A stretch of 64,000 nucleotides of DNA from the NCBI RefSeq assembly GCF_015773195.1, contig NZ_JADWYK010000008.1, positions 142,102 through 206,101 of the forward strand. The letters run 5' to 3'. Origin of the DNA: Hymenobacter guriensis (GTDB lineage: Bacteria; Bacteroidota; Bacteroidia; Cytophagales; Hymenobacteraceae). The position numbers and the translations under genes are program-made. Below are positions 1 through 10,335 of this stretch, one piece after another. Under the pieces are notes generated by a model that ran no database searches, had not been told where the DNA came from, and worked only from the letters and a program-made list of their open reading frames with translations. Position 1 is the stretch's first letter. Every line of letters starts with the position of its first letter.

Positions 1-380
1 TCCTCTACCCCGAACTCCCGGATAAGCATCACGTCCAGCATATGAACGGGAAGCTCTCTGTTGCGGAACTTTCGGCATATCTGGGTGAATAGAGGGGGAT
101 GAAGAAAAGCTTCCCGGTGGTAGATCTTTTCTTCCTGTTTGTCATAGGCGTGCTTGATCCGTCGAAATAGGTTGGTTGTGGTTAGAAACTCCCGTTTACT
201 GGTAAGTAAACCGAACTTGACCGCAGAACCTACAATAGCCTTGAAGGATCCGCTTACTTTCCGGTCAAGCTTTCGGGCAGTGGTTTCAAGTGCACACTTG
301 CCACCGGTGTCGTCTACTACTTCAGCTACTTCCCAGGCACTAGTATAAGAGGTACGTGGGTAGTCAATGGTTTTAGGCAT
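1..380 (-). CDS. Partial winged-helix-like hypothetical protein (C-terminus outside window)
   Basis: The reading frame opens with ATG at 380 and runs without a stop to the left edge, giving 126 residues. It begins MPKTIDYPRTSYTSAWEVAE and looks like a small DNA-binding fold: a helix, a segment around residues 30-60 (LETTARKLDRKVSGSFKAIV) typical of a helix-turn-helix, and then a GLLTSKREF wing-like turn. The layout recalls the N-terminal winged-helix domain of DUF5343-type proteins, which are often found in accessory or defence regions, but I cannot name the family with certainty. Codon use is AT-richer than in the genes to the right. It stands alone here, with a perfect palindrome 59 bp upstream of the start. 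The rest of the protein and its partners lie outside the window. Confidence 0.75.
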   Translation of the reverse strand, partial: MPKTIDYPRTSYTSAWEVAEVVDDTGGKCALETTARKLDRKVSGSFKAIVGSAVKFGLLTSKREFLTTTNLFRRIKHAYDKQEEKIYHREAFLHPPLFTQICRKFRNRELPVHMLDVMLIREFGVE

Positions 381-438
381 AAACAGAAAGGAAGGGTGTA
401 AAAGCAATAAAGATAAGGGACAGTAGCATAAAGTCAAT

Positions 439-483
439 AAAAGTACAAAAAAGCTTATAAATTACATGCTTTTTTGTACTTTT
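439..483. promoter_or_regulatory. Perfect 16-bp palindrome upstream of the partial gene
   Basis: Arms at 439-454 (AAAAGTACAAAAAAGC) and 468-483 are exact reverse complements around a 13-nt AT-only-like spacer. It lies 59 bp upstream of the minus-strand start at 380. Between it and the start, a TATCTTTA box on the minus strand (near 405-415) is one base off the Bacteroidota -7 consensus, so the palindrome is well placed for an operator. It could instead be a terminator, because both arms contain A/T tracts. Confidence 0.45.
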
Positions 484-550
484 TATTACTAAGGAAGTCT
501 AACCTTCATTAAAAGCACTCTTATTTATATAACAGAATAATATATACTAA

Positions 551-790
551 ACTACCGTAAGGGCGGACCCGAAAGGAGCGGGGGCATCTTACATCGAGTA
601 AAATTGCTGTGAAACGAGGCGTGGTACCGTAGAAGGAAACAAGTTGACCAAAACATTATCTACATCTACATACGCCTCAGACTTATTATATAAAGCAAAA
701 CCAGGTGGGCTACTCAAAGGCGCCCGCGAATAAACCTGGCAGGCAGCCACCGCCCGTGCTCAAATATTAAGGAGACGGTGGTAAGAAGAG
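551..790. ncRNA. Candidate structured RNA region, no recognised family
   Basis: This gene-poor stretch contains several perfect short helices in succession: 557-561 with 588-592 enclosing CCCG 568-571 / CGGG 579-582; GAGGCGT 616-622 with ACGCCTC 672-678; CCAGGT 701-706 with ACCTGG 734-739 enclosing GGGC 707-710 / GCCC 722-725; and CCACCG 747-752 with CGGTGG 776-781. The density of GC-rich helices in AT-rich DNA suggests an RNA or repeated secondary structure. I checked by eye for RNase P, tmRNA, 4.5S and tRNA signatures and found none. Strand, ends and identity are unknown. Confidence 0.25.
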
Positions 791-1179
791 TGGTGATGCA
801 CTCAAATTGTCTGAATGCAAAAACGGTTTCTTAATTGTCTTGAAGAAGTTTCCGACACTGCTTAACCGGCTGGCCCAAACAGATCAGATGGCTAGAATAC
901 TAGAGGAGTAACTACGCTACAGCTCTATGATAAACGCCGGCAAAGTAGCTTGTGAGCAACAAGTCCCATGCTACAGCTGCAGCAAAACATTACAGCATCT
1001 GTAAGTAGCCATGACTGAAACCAAATAACATTGACCAATCTAACCCGCCTTAACGCTGAGAACTAATTACCTGGTCTCTACTAAGTACAGAACAATCAGA
1101 AGTCAGAATCAACTAACGGACTCTGATCTATCAACTTATTATTTGTCCTATAATTTATATTATGTTAAGTACCAGTTTA

Positions 1180-1214
1180 CAAAACAGGCCGAATTATGTA
1201 TTCGGCCTGTTTTG
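1180..1214 (-). terminator. Intrinsic terminator of the TPR gene
   Basis: Fifteen-base perfect arms at 1180-1194 (CAAAACAGGCCGAAT) and 1200-1214 around a 5-nt loop, 18 bp beyond the stop codon of the minus-strand gene ending at 1233. The A/T outer part of the stem supplies the U tract. Confidence 0.8.
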
Positions 1215-1232
1215 CTTCAGAAAATACCTCTC

Positions 1233-2372
1233 CTACTTCATGCTATCAAGCATTTTGTTCATACGCTCAGCATCAGCGTTACGCTTGAGCGTGGTATATA
1301 CCCGGCTCAGTGATTTGATGGTTGCCTGATCTTTGGGCTGGAGTTCCAGTGCCTTCTCGAAGTATGGCAGCGCCTGATCAAAATACTTCTTTCCATCGGC
1401 TTCCATCTTTTTACCCGACTTCATATAAGCAGCCTGATCCATGCGGCTCACCTTCGTGTACAGGTCGGCACCTTTGTTGAAGTTGTACACGCCCAGGTTG
1501 AATTGCGCATCAAAGTTATTCGGGTCAATTTCTACCGCCTTCTTGTAGGCGGCAAATGCCTGCTCCGTCTGCTTGTTCTGGTCCAGAATTGAGCCCTTTA
1601 CCGCGTACAGGTTGGCATTCGTGGGGTCGGCCGCAATGGCGCGGTCAATTTTGTCGAGGGCCTGCTTGCCCCGGCCGGCACTCAGCTCCATGTTCAGATC
1701 TTCGAGCATGAAGCCTTTGTTGTTGGGATACGCGGCCAAGGCATCCTGCACCACTTTGCGGGCAGCGGCTTCATCCTTTTCCTGACGGGCAATCTGCAGC
1801 AAGCGGCCGTACATCTGCGGCGACTTGTAGTTGATGCCCATCAGCTTGTTGTAGTTTTCCTTGGCGCCAGCAAAGTCCTGCTTGGCTTCCGAGGCATAAG
1901 CAGCGTACAGATAGGCCGTAGTATCCTGCGGGCGAATCTGCTGGGCCATTTTGTACGAGTTGATGGCATCGTCGTACTTCTGGCCGTTGTAATTCTCTAC
2001 CCCGGCGTTGAGGGCCACGGCATAGAGGTTATCCAGCTTACCCACGGCCAGCTTACCATACTCGCTGTCTTTTCCTTCCAGCTCAATGGCTTTCTGATAC
2101 GATTCAAAAGCCAGCTTTGCACCCTCGCCGGGCTGCAGGGTTTTGCTGTAGATGGGGCTGCCCAGCATGCCTTCATACACCTCGCCCCGGGTATACCAGG
2201 TTTTGGCTTTGCCCTTGGTTTTCTCGTTCAGAACGGCTTTGTCGATTTCTGTACGGGCTTTATCCAGAGTGCCCTGCCGCTGGTACAGGACGGCATTGGT
2301 TACGGCTGAGTTTTGGGCCAGGGCGGCTTGCATAGCACAGGCGGCCGCAATAGTCAGGAGAAACTTCTTCAT
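1233..2372 (-). CDS. Exported tetratricopeptide repeat protein
   Basis: A 379-residue protein with a signal peptide (MKKFLLTIAAACAMQAALAQ), so it is probably periplasmic. The remainder is a chain of about seven TPR units, clearest at residues 120-160 (YDDAINSYKMAQQIRPQD), 240-290 (AFAAYKKAVEIDPNN) and 325-350 (ALPYFEKALELQPKD). TPR arrays act as protein-protein scaffolds; no catalytic domain is present. It has its own terminator at 1180-1214 and follows gyrA by about 85 bp on the same strand, but a terminator-like hairpin lies between them, so it is probably transcribed separately. The ATG at 2372 directly precedes the signal peptide. The specific role is unknown. Confidence 0.9.
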   Translation of the reverse strand: MKKFLLTIAAACAMQAALAQNSAVTNAVLYQRQGTLDKARTEIDKAVLNEKTKGKAKTWYTRGEVYEGMLGSPIYSKTLQPGEGAKLAFESYQKAIELEGKDSEYGKLAVGKLDNLYAVALNAGVENYNGQKYDDAINSYKMAQQIRPQDTTAYLYAAYASEAKQDFAGAKENYNKLMGINYKSPQMYGRLLQIARQEKDEAAARKVVQDALAAYPNNKGFMLEDLNMELSAGRGKQALDKIDRAIAADPTNANLYAVKGSILDQNKQTEQAFAAYKKAVEIDPNNFDAQFNLGVYNFNKGADLYTKVSRMDQAAYMKSGKKMEADGKKYFDQALPYFEKALELQPKDQATIKSLSRVYTTLKRNADAERMNKMLDSMK

Positions 2373-2421
2373 TGGATTTCTTTTGAAGAAAAATGAGGAT
2401 TAGGGTGAGTGCCAAAGCAAA

Positions 2422-2449
2422 CGGCAGAACCCGCTTCCGAGTTCTGCCG
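2422..2449 (-). terminator. Terminator downstream of gyrA
   Basis: Arms CGGCAGAAC (2422-2430) and GTTCTGCCG (2441-2449) lie just beyond the gyrA stop on the minus strand and are followed there by TTTGCTTT. Confidence 0.65.
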
Positions 2450-2456
2450 CCGCAAG

Positions 2457-5033
<2,577 letters not shown>

Positions 5034-5135
5034 AAGAGGTCGGGAAGGCCGGCTGAAGCTCCACCTTGGAGCCGGCCGGCGGTTACAGGATTAAGCCTGC
5101 AAGGTACAAAAAAATGCCCGTTTTGCCTAGCTGCG

Positions 5136-5375
5136 CTAGGTTTTCGGCTTGCTTTTATCGGATTTGTGCCGGCCGTCTTTCTGGTCGTGCACTTTGATTT
5201 TTTCGCCGATGGCCGGGCTCTGCTTTTTCCAGAGTGGCTGGCCCCGGTAGCGCGCCCCGTTGTGGGTATGGGCCTTGCGGGTGTGGCAGGATTCAATGGG
5301 GCAGTTTCGGCAGGATGCGGCCAGCAATACCAGGGCCAGGGCCGGGACGAAACGGGTGAATACTCGACTTGTCAT
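5136..5375 (-). CDS. Small Cys/His-rich lipoprotein
   Basis: A 79-residue protein with a lipoprotein signal (hydrophobic residues 8-20, then lipobox LAASC with Cys22). The mature part has two more cysteines in CRNCPIESC and a His/Arg-rich, strongly basic tail (HTRKAHTHNG, KKSKPKT-like end). The Cys and His pattern could bind a metal, but that is inference. It lies between gyrA and the HD-hydrolase gene on the same strand, 28 bp from the latter. Function unknown; the clear lipobox argues that this is a real gene rather than a chance ORF. Confidence 0.7.
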   Translation of the reverse strand: MTSRVFTRFVPALALVLLAASCRNCPIESCHTRKAHTHNGARYRGQPLWKKQSPAIGEKIKVHDQKDGRHKSDKSKPKT

Positions 5376-5402
5376 GAGATAAAAGTACGATTCGTGGCGG
5401 GG

Positions 5403-6080
5403 TTATACAGCTGGCGGCAGGTCACTTCCCTCCCACTCGCGCAGAAACTGCGCCAGAAAGCTTTCCATAAAGGCCTGACGCTGCCCGGCCACGCGGCGGG
5501 CCGCCGGCGTGTGCAGCCGCTCCCGCAGATACAGCAGCTTTTCGTAGAAGTGGTTGATGATAGGGCCAGCGTTGGTTTTATAGCTCTCGAACGAGCTGTG
5601 CGCCACGGGCGGAACGGATGGGTCATGCAGGGGCCGACCCTTGTGGCCCCCGTAGGCAAAAGCCCGCGCAACCCCAATGGCGCCAATGGCGTCGAGCCGG
5701 TCGGCATCCTGCACTAACTCGCCCTCGGGCGTGCTCATGGGCGTAGGCACTCCGAGGCCCTTGAAGCTGATTTCCCGGATGATGGTTTCGATGTGGCCGA
5801 TAACCGGCTCGGCCACGTCCAGGCTTAGCAGCCAGGCCCGCGCGGCCTGGGGGCCAGCTTCTTCGTCGCCACCGTGAAATTTCCAGTCGGCTACATCGTG
5901 CAGCAGGGCTGCCAGCTCCGTCACCAACGGTTCGGCACCAGGCGTTTCGGCGGCCAGGGCGCGGGCCGTCTGCCAAACCCGGCGGATATGCTCCCAGTCG
6001 TGGCCGGAACCTTCGTGCAGGAATTTTTCGCGCACGAAGTCAGCCGTGCGGGTTATCAGGTCAGCGGAGGAAAGCGGCAT
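5403..6080 (-). CDS. HD-domain phosphohydrolase
   Basis: A 225-residue metal-dependent phosphohydrolase of the HD superfamily (YedJ/YpgQ-like). Metal ligands are visible as H27/D28 and H31 in GHDWEHIRR, H61-D62 in LLHDVADWK, and acidic residues in VQDADRLDAIGAIG (124-135). Relatives of this size hydrolyse nucleotides or small phosphates; the substrate cannot be told from sequence. I start at ATG 6080 (MPLSSADLI), because the 20 residues available upstream are Arg/Ala-rich and unlike the family. The stop is 28 bp from the lipoprotein start, so the two genes may be co-transcribed. Confidence 0.88.
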   Translation of the reverse strand: MPLSSADLITRTADFVREKFLHEGSGHDWEHIRRVWQTARALAAETPGAEPLVTELAALLHDVADWKFHGGDEEAGPQAARAWLLSLDVAEPVIGHIETIIREISFKGLGVPTPMSTPEGELVQDADRLDAIGAIGVARAFAYGGHKGRPLHDPSVPPVAHSSFESYKTNAGPIINHFYEKLLYLRERLHTPAARRVAGQRQAFMESFLAQFLREWEGSDLPPAV

Positions 6081-6171
6081 GGCTCGTGGGGATAAGTGAG
6101 CCACAAAAGAACGGCAGCGCGCGGATACTATTGCAGCCACCGCACGCCACCAGGCCTAACCACGTGAGCGG

Positions 6172-7578
6172 CTATTGAATAAAGTCGGGCCGGATCATGT
6201 TCTCAAACGTGAAAATCTCGTCCCACTTGGCCTGCGTAAGCAGCTGGCGCTCCGTCACGGCAATGGCATACACCGACTTGCCGGTGCGCAGAGCTTCCTT
6301 CGCAATTTCGGCCGACGTTTCGTAGCCCAGCACGGGGTTGAGCTGCGTGACGATACCAATGCTGTTGCGCACCAGTTCCTCGGCCCGCTCCTTGTTGGCG
6401 GTGATGCCCACCACGCACTTTTCGCGCAGGGTGTGGCAGGCATTTGTGAGGTAAGAAATGGATGTGAACAGGGCAAAGGAAATAACCGGCTCCATCACGT
6501 TCAGCTGCAACTGACCCGCCTCTGCGGCCATGGTTACCGTCAGGTCGGCTCCGATGACGTAGAATGCGGTTTGGTTGACAACTTCCGGCACCACTGGGTT
6601 TACCTTGCCCGGCATAATGCTGGAACCCGGCTGTAACGGGGGCAGGTTGATTTCAAAAAAGCCGGTGCGCGGCCCCGAGGACAGCAGGCGCAAATCGTTG
6701 CAGATCTTGGACAGCTTCACGGCCGTGCGCTTGAGTACCCCCGACAGCTGCACGTAGGCCCCGGTATCGTAGGTGGCCTCAATCAGGTCGCCGGCCAGCT
6801 TCAGGTCGAGCCCGGTGATGGTGCGCAGGTGCCGGGTAACCAGCTCCGCGTAGCCGGCCGGAGCGTTGATGCCCGTACCGATGGCCGTGGCCCCCATGTT
6901 GATTTCGCTGATGAGCTGGCGGCTGTCCTCGATGCGCAGCAGCTCCTCGCGCAGGTTGGTGGCAAAGGCCTTGAACTCGTCGCCCATGCTCATGGGTACG
7001 GCATCCTGGAGCTGCGTCCGGCCCATTTTGAGTACGTTCCGAAACTCCTCGCCTTTCTGGGCAAAGGCCTCGGCCAGCTGCTCCAGGGCCTGCCGGTAGC
7101 TCACCAGCTTGTTGCTGAGGGCAATGCGGAAAGCCGTCGGGTAGGCGTCGTTGGTGGACTGGGAGCAGTTGACGTGGTTGTTGGGGTGGCAGAACTGGTA
7201 CTCGCCTTTCTGGTGCCCGAGCAGCTCCAGCGCCACGTTGGCAATAACCTCGTTGGCGTTCATGTTCACGGAGGTTCCGGCCCCGCCCTGAATCATATCG
7301 GTCAGGAACTGGTCGTCGAACTCCCCGCTGATAACCCGGTCACATGCCCGGGCTATACCGCCGGCAATGGTAGCATCGAGTACGCTGAGTTCCTGGTTGG
7401 CCAGCGCGGCGGCTTTTTTCACGTAGGCCAGCGCCTGCACAAACAACGGCTCGGCTTTCAGCGGAATGCCCGTAATCCGAAAGTTTTCGATGGCTCGCAG
7501 CGTCTGGATGCCATAGTACGCGTCTTGCGGGATGGGTCGTTCGCCCAGAAAATCGTGTTCGAGCCGGGAAGTTGGCAT
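6172..7578 (-). CDS. aspA: Aspartate ammonia-lyase
   Basis: A 468-residue member of the fumarase/aspartase superfamily, catalysing L-aspartate to fumarate plus ammonia. The family signature GSSIMPGKVNP is at 318-328 and carries the catalytic serine of the mobile loop. Other conserved blocks are GGAGTSVNMNANEV (98-111), HVNCSQSTND (135-144) and MGRTQLQDAVPMSMG (185-199). The aspartase-like choice over fumarase rests on the N-terminus (LGERPIPQDAYYGIQT) and the GTSVNMNANE block. It is flanked by unrelated genes and probably forms its own unit. Confidence 0.95.
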   Translation of the reverse strand: MPTSRLEHDFLGERPIPQDAYYGIQTLRAIENFRITGIPLKAEPLFVQALAYVKKAAALANQELSVLDATIAGGIARACDRVISGEFDDQFLTDMIQGGAGTSVNMNANEVIANVALELLGHQKGEYQFCHPNNHVNCSQSTNDAYPTAFRIALSNKLVSYRQALEQLAEAFAQKGEEFRNVLKMGRTQLQDAVPMSMGDEFKAFATNLREELLRIEDSRQLISEINMGATAIGTGINAPAGYAELVTRHLRTITGLDLKLAGDLIEATYDTGAYVQLSGVLKRTAVKLSKICNDLRLLSSGPRTGFFEINLPPLQPGSSIMPGKVNPVVPEVVNQTAFYVIGADLTVTMAAEAGQLQLNVMEPVISFALFTSISYLTNACHTLREKCVVGITANKERAEELVRNSIGIVTQLNPVLGYETSAEIAKEALRTGKSVYAIAVTERQLLTQAKWDEIFTFENMIRPDFIQ

Positions 7579-7667
7579 AAAGCAGCAAGGTAAGTGAGGA
7601 GCTTCCTACGGCTGCAGCGGGGCCGACGTTGGCTTCAAGCACCCGTATTCCGGGCTACAGTCCGGAC

Positions 7668-7847
7668 CTATGCCCCAGCAGGCGGGTCGGAATCCGGAGC
7701 CGGCTGCTCGTCCAGGGCTTCAAGCTGCTCAAGCTCTTCCACTATATGCTCGGGGTTGAAGTTCGCCGTAAGAGCGGACAAATCCGCTAACAGTTCATTA
7801 TCTGCTGATTTTTCTGGGTCGGCGGCGGGCAGGTTAACTGGTTCCAT
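7668..7847 (-). CDS. Small acidic hypothetical protein
   Basis: A 59-residue, strongly acidic protein (MEPVNLPAADPEKSADNE start; HIVEELEQLEALDEQ in the middle; Pro/Asp-rich end). I chose ATG 7847; the longer open frame to 8009 adds an Arg/Cys-rich stretch unlike a protein. The middle part is predicted helical. No domain is recognised. It lies upstream of aspA on the same strand with about 90 bp between. Confidence 0.5.
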   Translation of the reverse strand: MEPVNLPAADPEKSADNELLADLSALTANFNPEHIVEELEQLEALDEQPAPDSDPPAGA

Positions 7848-8095
7848 GGGCAAGGATGTTAGACCGTCAATAATACAACCTAAAAGCCCGTACTGATGCC
7901 TGGGGCGCAGAAAAGCCTGGGTACGGCCTACCCGGTAGGCCTGTGCACACAAGACCGAAAGTCCGCGCCGAGTGCCAACTAATTTTTGTTGGCCGGGGCA
8001 TCGCAGCAACCGAGGGCCGCACCCGGGGTATATAGCAAAAGGAAATGCTTTACCTTTCGTCCGAACCCTTTTAGCCTGCTGCCGGTTGCTTTCTT

Positions 8096-8311
8096 ATGAC
8101 AACACCAACAAGTAAACGCCCTCGTCCTCGCAAAGCCCCTGAAACGGCCGCTCCTACCCTGTCCCACGCCGAGCAGCTACAGGCGCTGCACACCCGGGAA
8201 GAAGGAAAAACCGTGATGTACAAGCAGGACGCCTGGGGCCATATCGAAACCCGCTTTGTTCGCTCCCAGAACGTAAAAGCCTGGGAAGAAAAAGGCTTTT
8301 TCGTCCGCTAA
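8096..8311 (+). CDS. Small basic hypothetical protein
   Basis: A 71-residue protein with a disordered Lys/Arg/Pro N-terminus (TSKRPRPRKAPE) and an ordered C-terminal half (GKTVMYKQDAWGHIETRFVR, then NVKAWEEKGFFVR). The conserved-looking aromatic pattern and the dedicated terminator 25 bp downstream support a real gene. A TACCTTTC box near 8049-8056 is one base off the Bacteroidota -7 consensus and lies about 40 bp upstream. Function unknown. Confidence 0.75.
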   Translation: MTTPTSKRPRPRKAPETAAPTLSHAEQLQALHTREEGKTVMYKQDAWGHIETRFVRSQNVKAWEEKGFFVR

Positions 8312-8336
8312 CCCAGCTTTTACGCATAGCTCAACC

Positions 8337-8361
8337 AGCCCCGGCCAATCAGGCCGGGGCT
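8337..8361 (+). terminator. Terminator after the 71-residue protein gene
   Basis: Perfect 10-bp GC-rich arms (AGCCCCGGCC 8337-8346, GGCCGGGGCT 8352-8361) with a 5-nt loop, followed by TTGCTGTTT. Confidence 0.75.
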
Positions 8362-8402
8362 TTGCTGTTTACGGACGAAAGGGCAGACCAGCTTCTCAGC
8401 TA

Positions 8403-9890
8403 TTACGGCTGCTTCAGATACGCTGCCGCCGTCCGGTTGTTGGGGTTCAGCGCCAGGGCACGGGCATAGTGCTGCGTAGCCAGCTTCTTATTACCCAGGG
8501 CGGCGTAGGTTTCGGCCAGGCTGTCGTAGGTGTTGGCGCTGGTGGGGTACAGGCGCACATTAAGCTGAAACACGGCCAAAGCATCAGTGAGCTTATCCTG
8601 CTCCACCAGAGAGTAGCCCCAGGCGTTTACGGCATCTTCCGGCAAGGCGTAGGTGGCATCCTTGCGGCGGGCTTTCTTCACTTCTTCTTCGAGGTGGGCA
8701 AAGCCGCGCTGGCGCAGGGTGCGGTGCAGGGCGCGCAGGGTTGGCGGCAGGCCGAACCCGTCGGCCACACGCATATCGGGCAGGTAGCAGGATGCCAGCG
8801 CATCAATGAACCGCTCCGGGCTGGCACCCTGCAGATTAGTCAGCACCACAATGGCCAACTCATCCTTTGGGTAAAGAAATACAGCGGAGCGGCCGCCGCC
8901 CACGGGCGCCACAGCCGGATGCTCGGGCCGTGTAACGGTAGGCCAGCCCAGGGCATAGCCGGTGAGCTTGCCACCGAAGCCGCGCTCCGAGCCGTCGTTG
9001 AGGCGGCCCGCAGTCCAGAGCGTGGTCAGGCTGGCGGGCTGCAGCAGCTTGCCCTGTTGCAGGGCCACCAGCCAGCGGGCCATTTCCTCAGCTGTGGAGC
9101 TCATACCAGCCGCCGCGCGCAGGGAGGGCGGAAACACCTCGAACAGGTTGCGCAGCTCCTTGCCGCGGCGGGGCTGCCCATCACTATACCGGGTAAAAGT
9201 ATAGCCCCGGGCGCCGTGGGTTAGCACGTCGTGGGCGTCGCCGGAGGTAGTGCGGGGCATGCCCACCACCTGGAGCTGCCGCTGGCGGATAAACTCGGCG
9301 AAGGGCTGGCCGCTGAGCTTATCGATGAGGCGGCCCAGCAGCAAGTAGTTGGTTTGGTTGTAGGCGAACTGTTGGCCAGGCGCAAAGTCCAGCGGCTGGG
9401 TTTGCACCTGGGCCCAGGCAGCTTTTTCGTTGTTTTCGGTTACCAGCGCATCCTCGGGCATGATATCGGGCAGACCGGAGGTGTGCGTGAGCAGTTGCCG
9501 CACGGTGACCGGGTGCCAGGTGGCGGGCAGTTCGGGCAGGTAGCGCCCCACCGGCGCGCCTACGTCGAGCTTGCCGGCTTCCACCAGCTGCATCACGGCC
9601 ACACCCACGAAGGCCTTGGTGATGGAGTTCAGGAAAAAGCGCGTCTGCGTGGTGACCGGCACTGAATCCTGCACGTTCGCCACGCCGTAATTGCCCAGCT
9701 TCACAATCTGGCCGTGGCGCACCACCGCCAGTTGCAGGCCCGGGATGCGTAACTGCTGCATGGCGCTTCGCACGAGCTGGTCAACGCTGTCGGGAGCAGA
9801 TTGGGCCTGGCTGGCTCCTAGGCTGCCAAGCAGCAAAAGCAACGCAACGATAATGGGGCGGAAGCAGAAAGAATACCGGTAAGATTTCAT
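8403..9890 (-). CDS. Serine beta-lactamase-fold hydrolase with C-terminal TPR repeats
   Basis: A 495-residue exported protein: signal peptide MKSYRYSFCFRPIIVALLLLL..ASQAQ, then a class C beta-lactamase/DD-peptidase-like domain (family S12), then two TPR units at about 420-490. The nucleophile motif SxxK is S89-ITK92. The second motif reads Y177-N-Q in FAYNQTNYLLLG instead of the usual YxN, a variant common in Bacteroidota S12 proteins. The third motif region is probably VGGGRS. Relatives are esterases or D-amino peptidases rather than true lactamases, so I would not call it antibiotic resistance. ATG 9890 begins the signal peptide; the longer frame to 10019 has no such start context. Confidence 0.88.
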   Translation of the reverse strand: MKSYRYSFCFRPIIVALLLLLGSLGASQAQSAPDSVDQLVRSAMQQLRIPGLQLAVVRHGQIVKLGNYGVANVQDSVPVTTQTRFFLNSITKAFVGVAVMQLVEAGKLDVGAPVGRYLPELPATWHPVTVRQLLTHTSGLPDIMPEDALVTENNEKAAWAQVQTQPLDFAPGQQFAYNQTNYLLLGRLIDKLSGQPFAEFIRQRQLQVVGMPRTTSGDAHDVLTHGARGYTFTRYSDGQPRRGKELRNLFEVFPPSLRAAAGMSSTAEEMARWLVALQQGKLLQPASLTTLWTAGRLNDGSERGFGGKLTGYALGWPTVTRPEHPAVAPVGGGRSAVFLYPKDELAIVVLTNLQGASPERFIDALASCYLPDMRVADGFGLPPTLRALHRTLRQRGFAHLEEEVKKARRKDATYALPEDAVNAWGYSLVEQDKLTDALAVFQLNVRLYPTSANTYDSLAETYAALGNKKLATQHYARALALNPNNRTAAAYLKQP

Positions 9891-10335
9891 GGCTTGGTGA
9901 ATGGCTGGGAATGCGGCGGTGAGTGAGTGCCCCAGGCTGCTCCGAACCGTAGCGGCAGTCCAGCAGAGCAAATAATCAGGTGACTGAAACCTCCGACCCA
10001 GGCAGCCCGCGACAAACATACAAATAGAACCTTGTTATACATAGTAGTATACAGAAATAAAAACCTGAACTTGTCTTGTTAACGGTCTTTGAATCTAATC
10101 TATGCGCTGGATACGCCGTTTCGCCTCGTTTCTACCTACCGGACTAATGGGTGCTTTCTGACTAGGTCCACTCGCTTGCTGGCTACCTTGCCCTGATGCG
10201 CGACCAGAGAGATGGTGCGGTGGCCACCAGGGTGCTAACTGGTATGGAAGGCCGCAGAGAATCAGCCTGAGCCAAGAACACTAACTTACTCCGGCAATAA
10301 TGTTCCGTAGTTAAGCGCTGACGGCGTCTTGCTAA
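9891..10335. other. Intergenic stretch without a supported gene
   Basis: A 445-bp gap between two minus-strand genes with no convincing ORF on either strand. It should contain the promoter of the hydrolase gene and the 3' end of the sigma-factor transcript. The only structure I see is a short dyad, TATAC 10036-10040 and GTATA 10047-10051, in an AT-rich patch 150 bp upstream of 9890. Confidence 0.5.

Noticed and set aside
551..790. RNase P RNA, tmRNA or 4.5S RNA
   Set aside because: None of the diagnostic conserved sequences (for example GAGGAAAGTCC or the tmRNA tag frame) is present on either strand.
439..1180. CRISPR array
   Set aside because: The repeats are inverted pairs, not regularly spaced direct repeats, and no cas gene is visible; the same holds for all other repeats in the window.
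8403..9890. Antibiotic-resistance beta-lactamase
   Set aside because: The fold is right but the YxN motif is altered and TPRs are fused; most such Bacteroidota proteins are esterases or peptidases.
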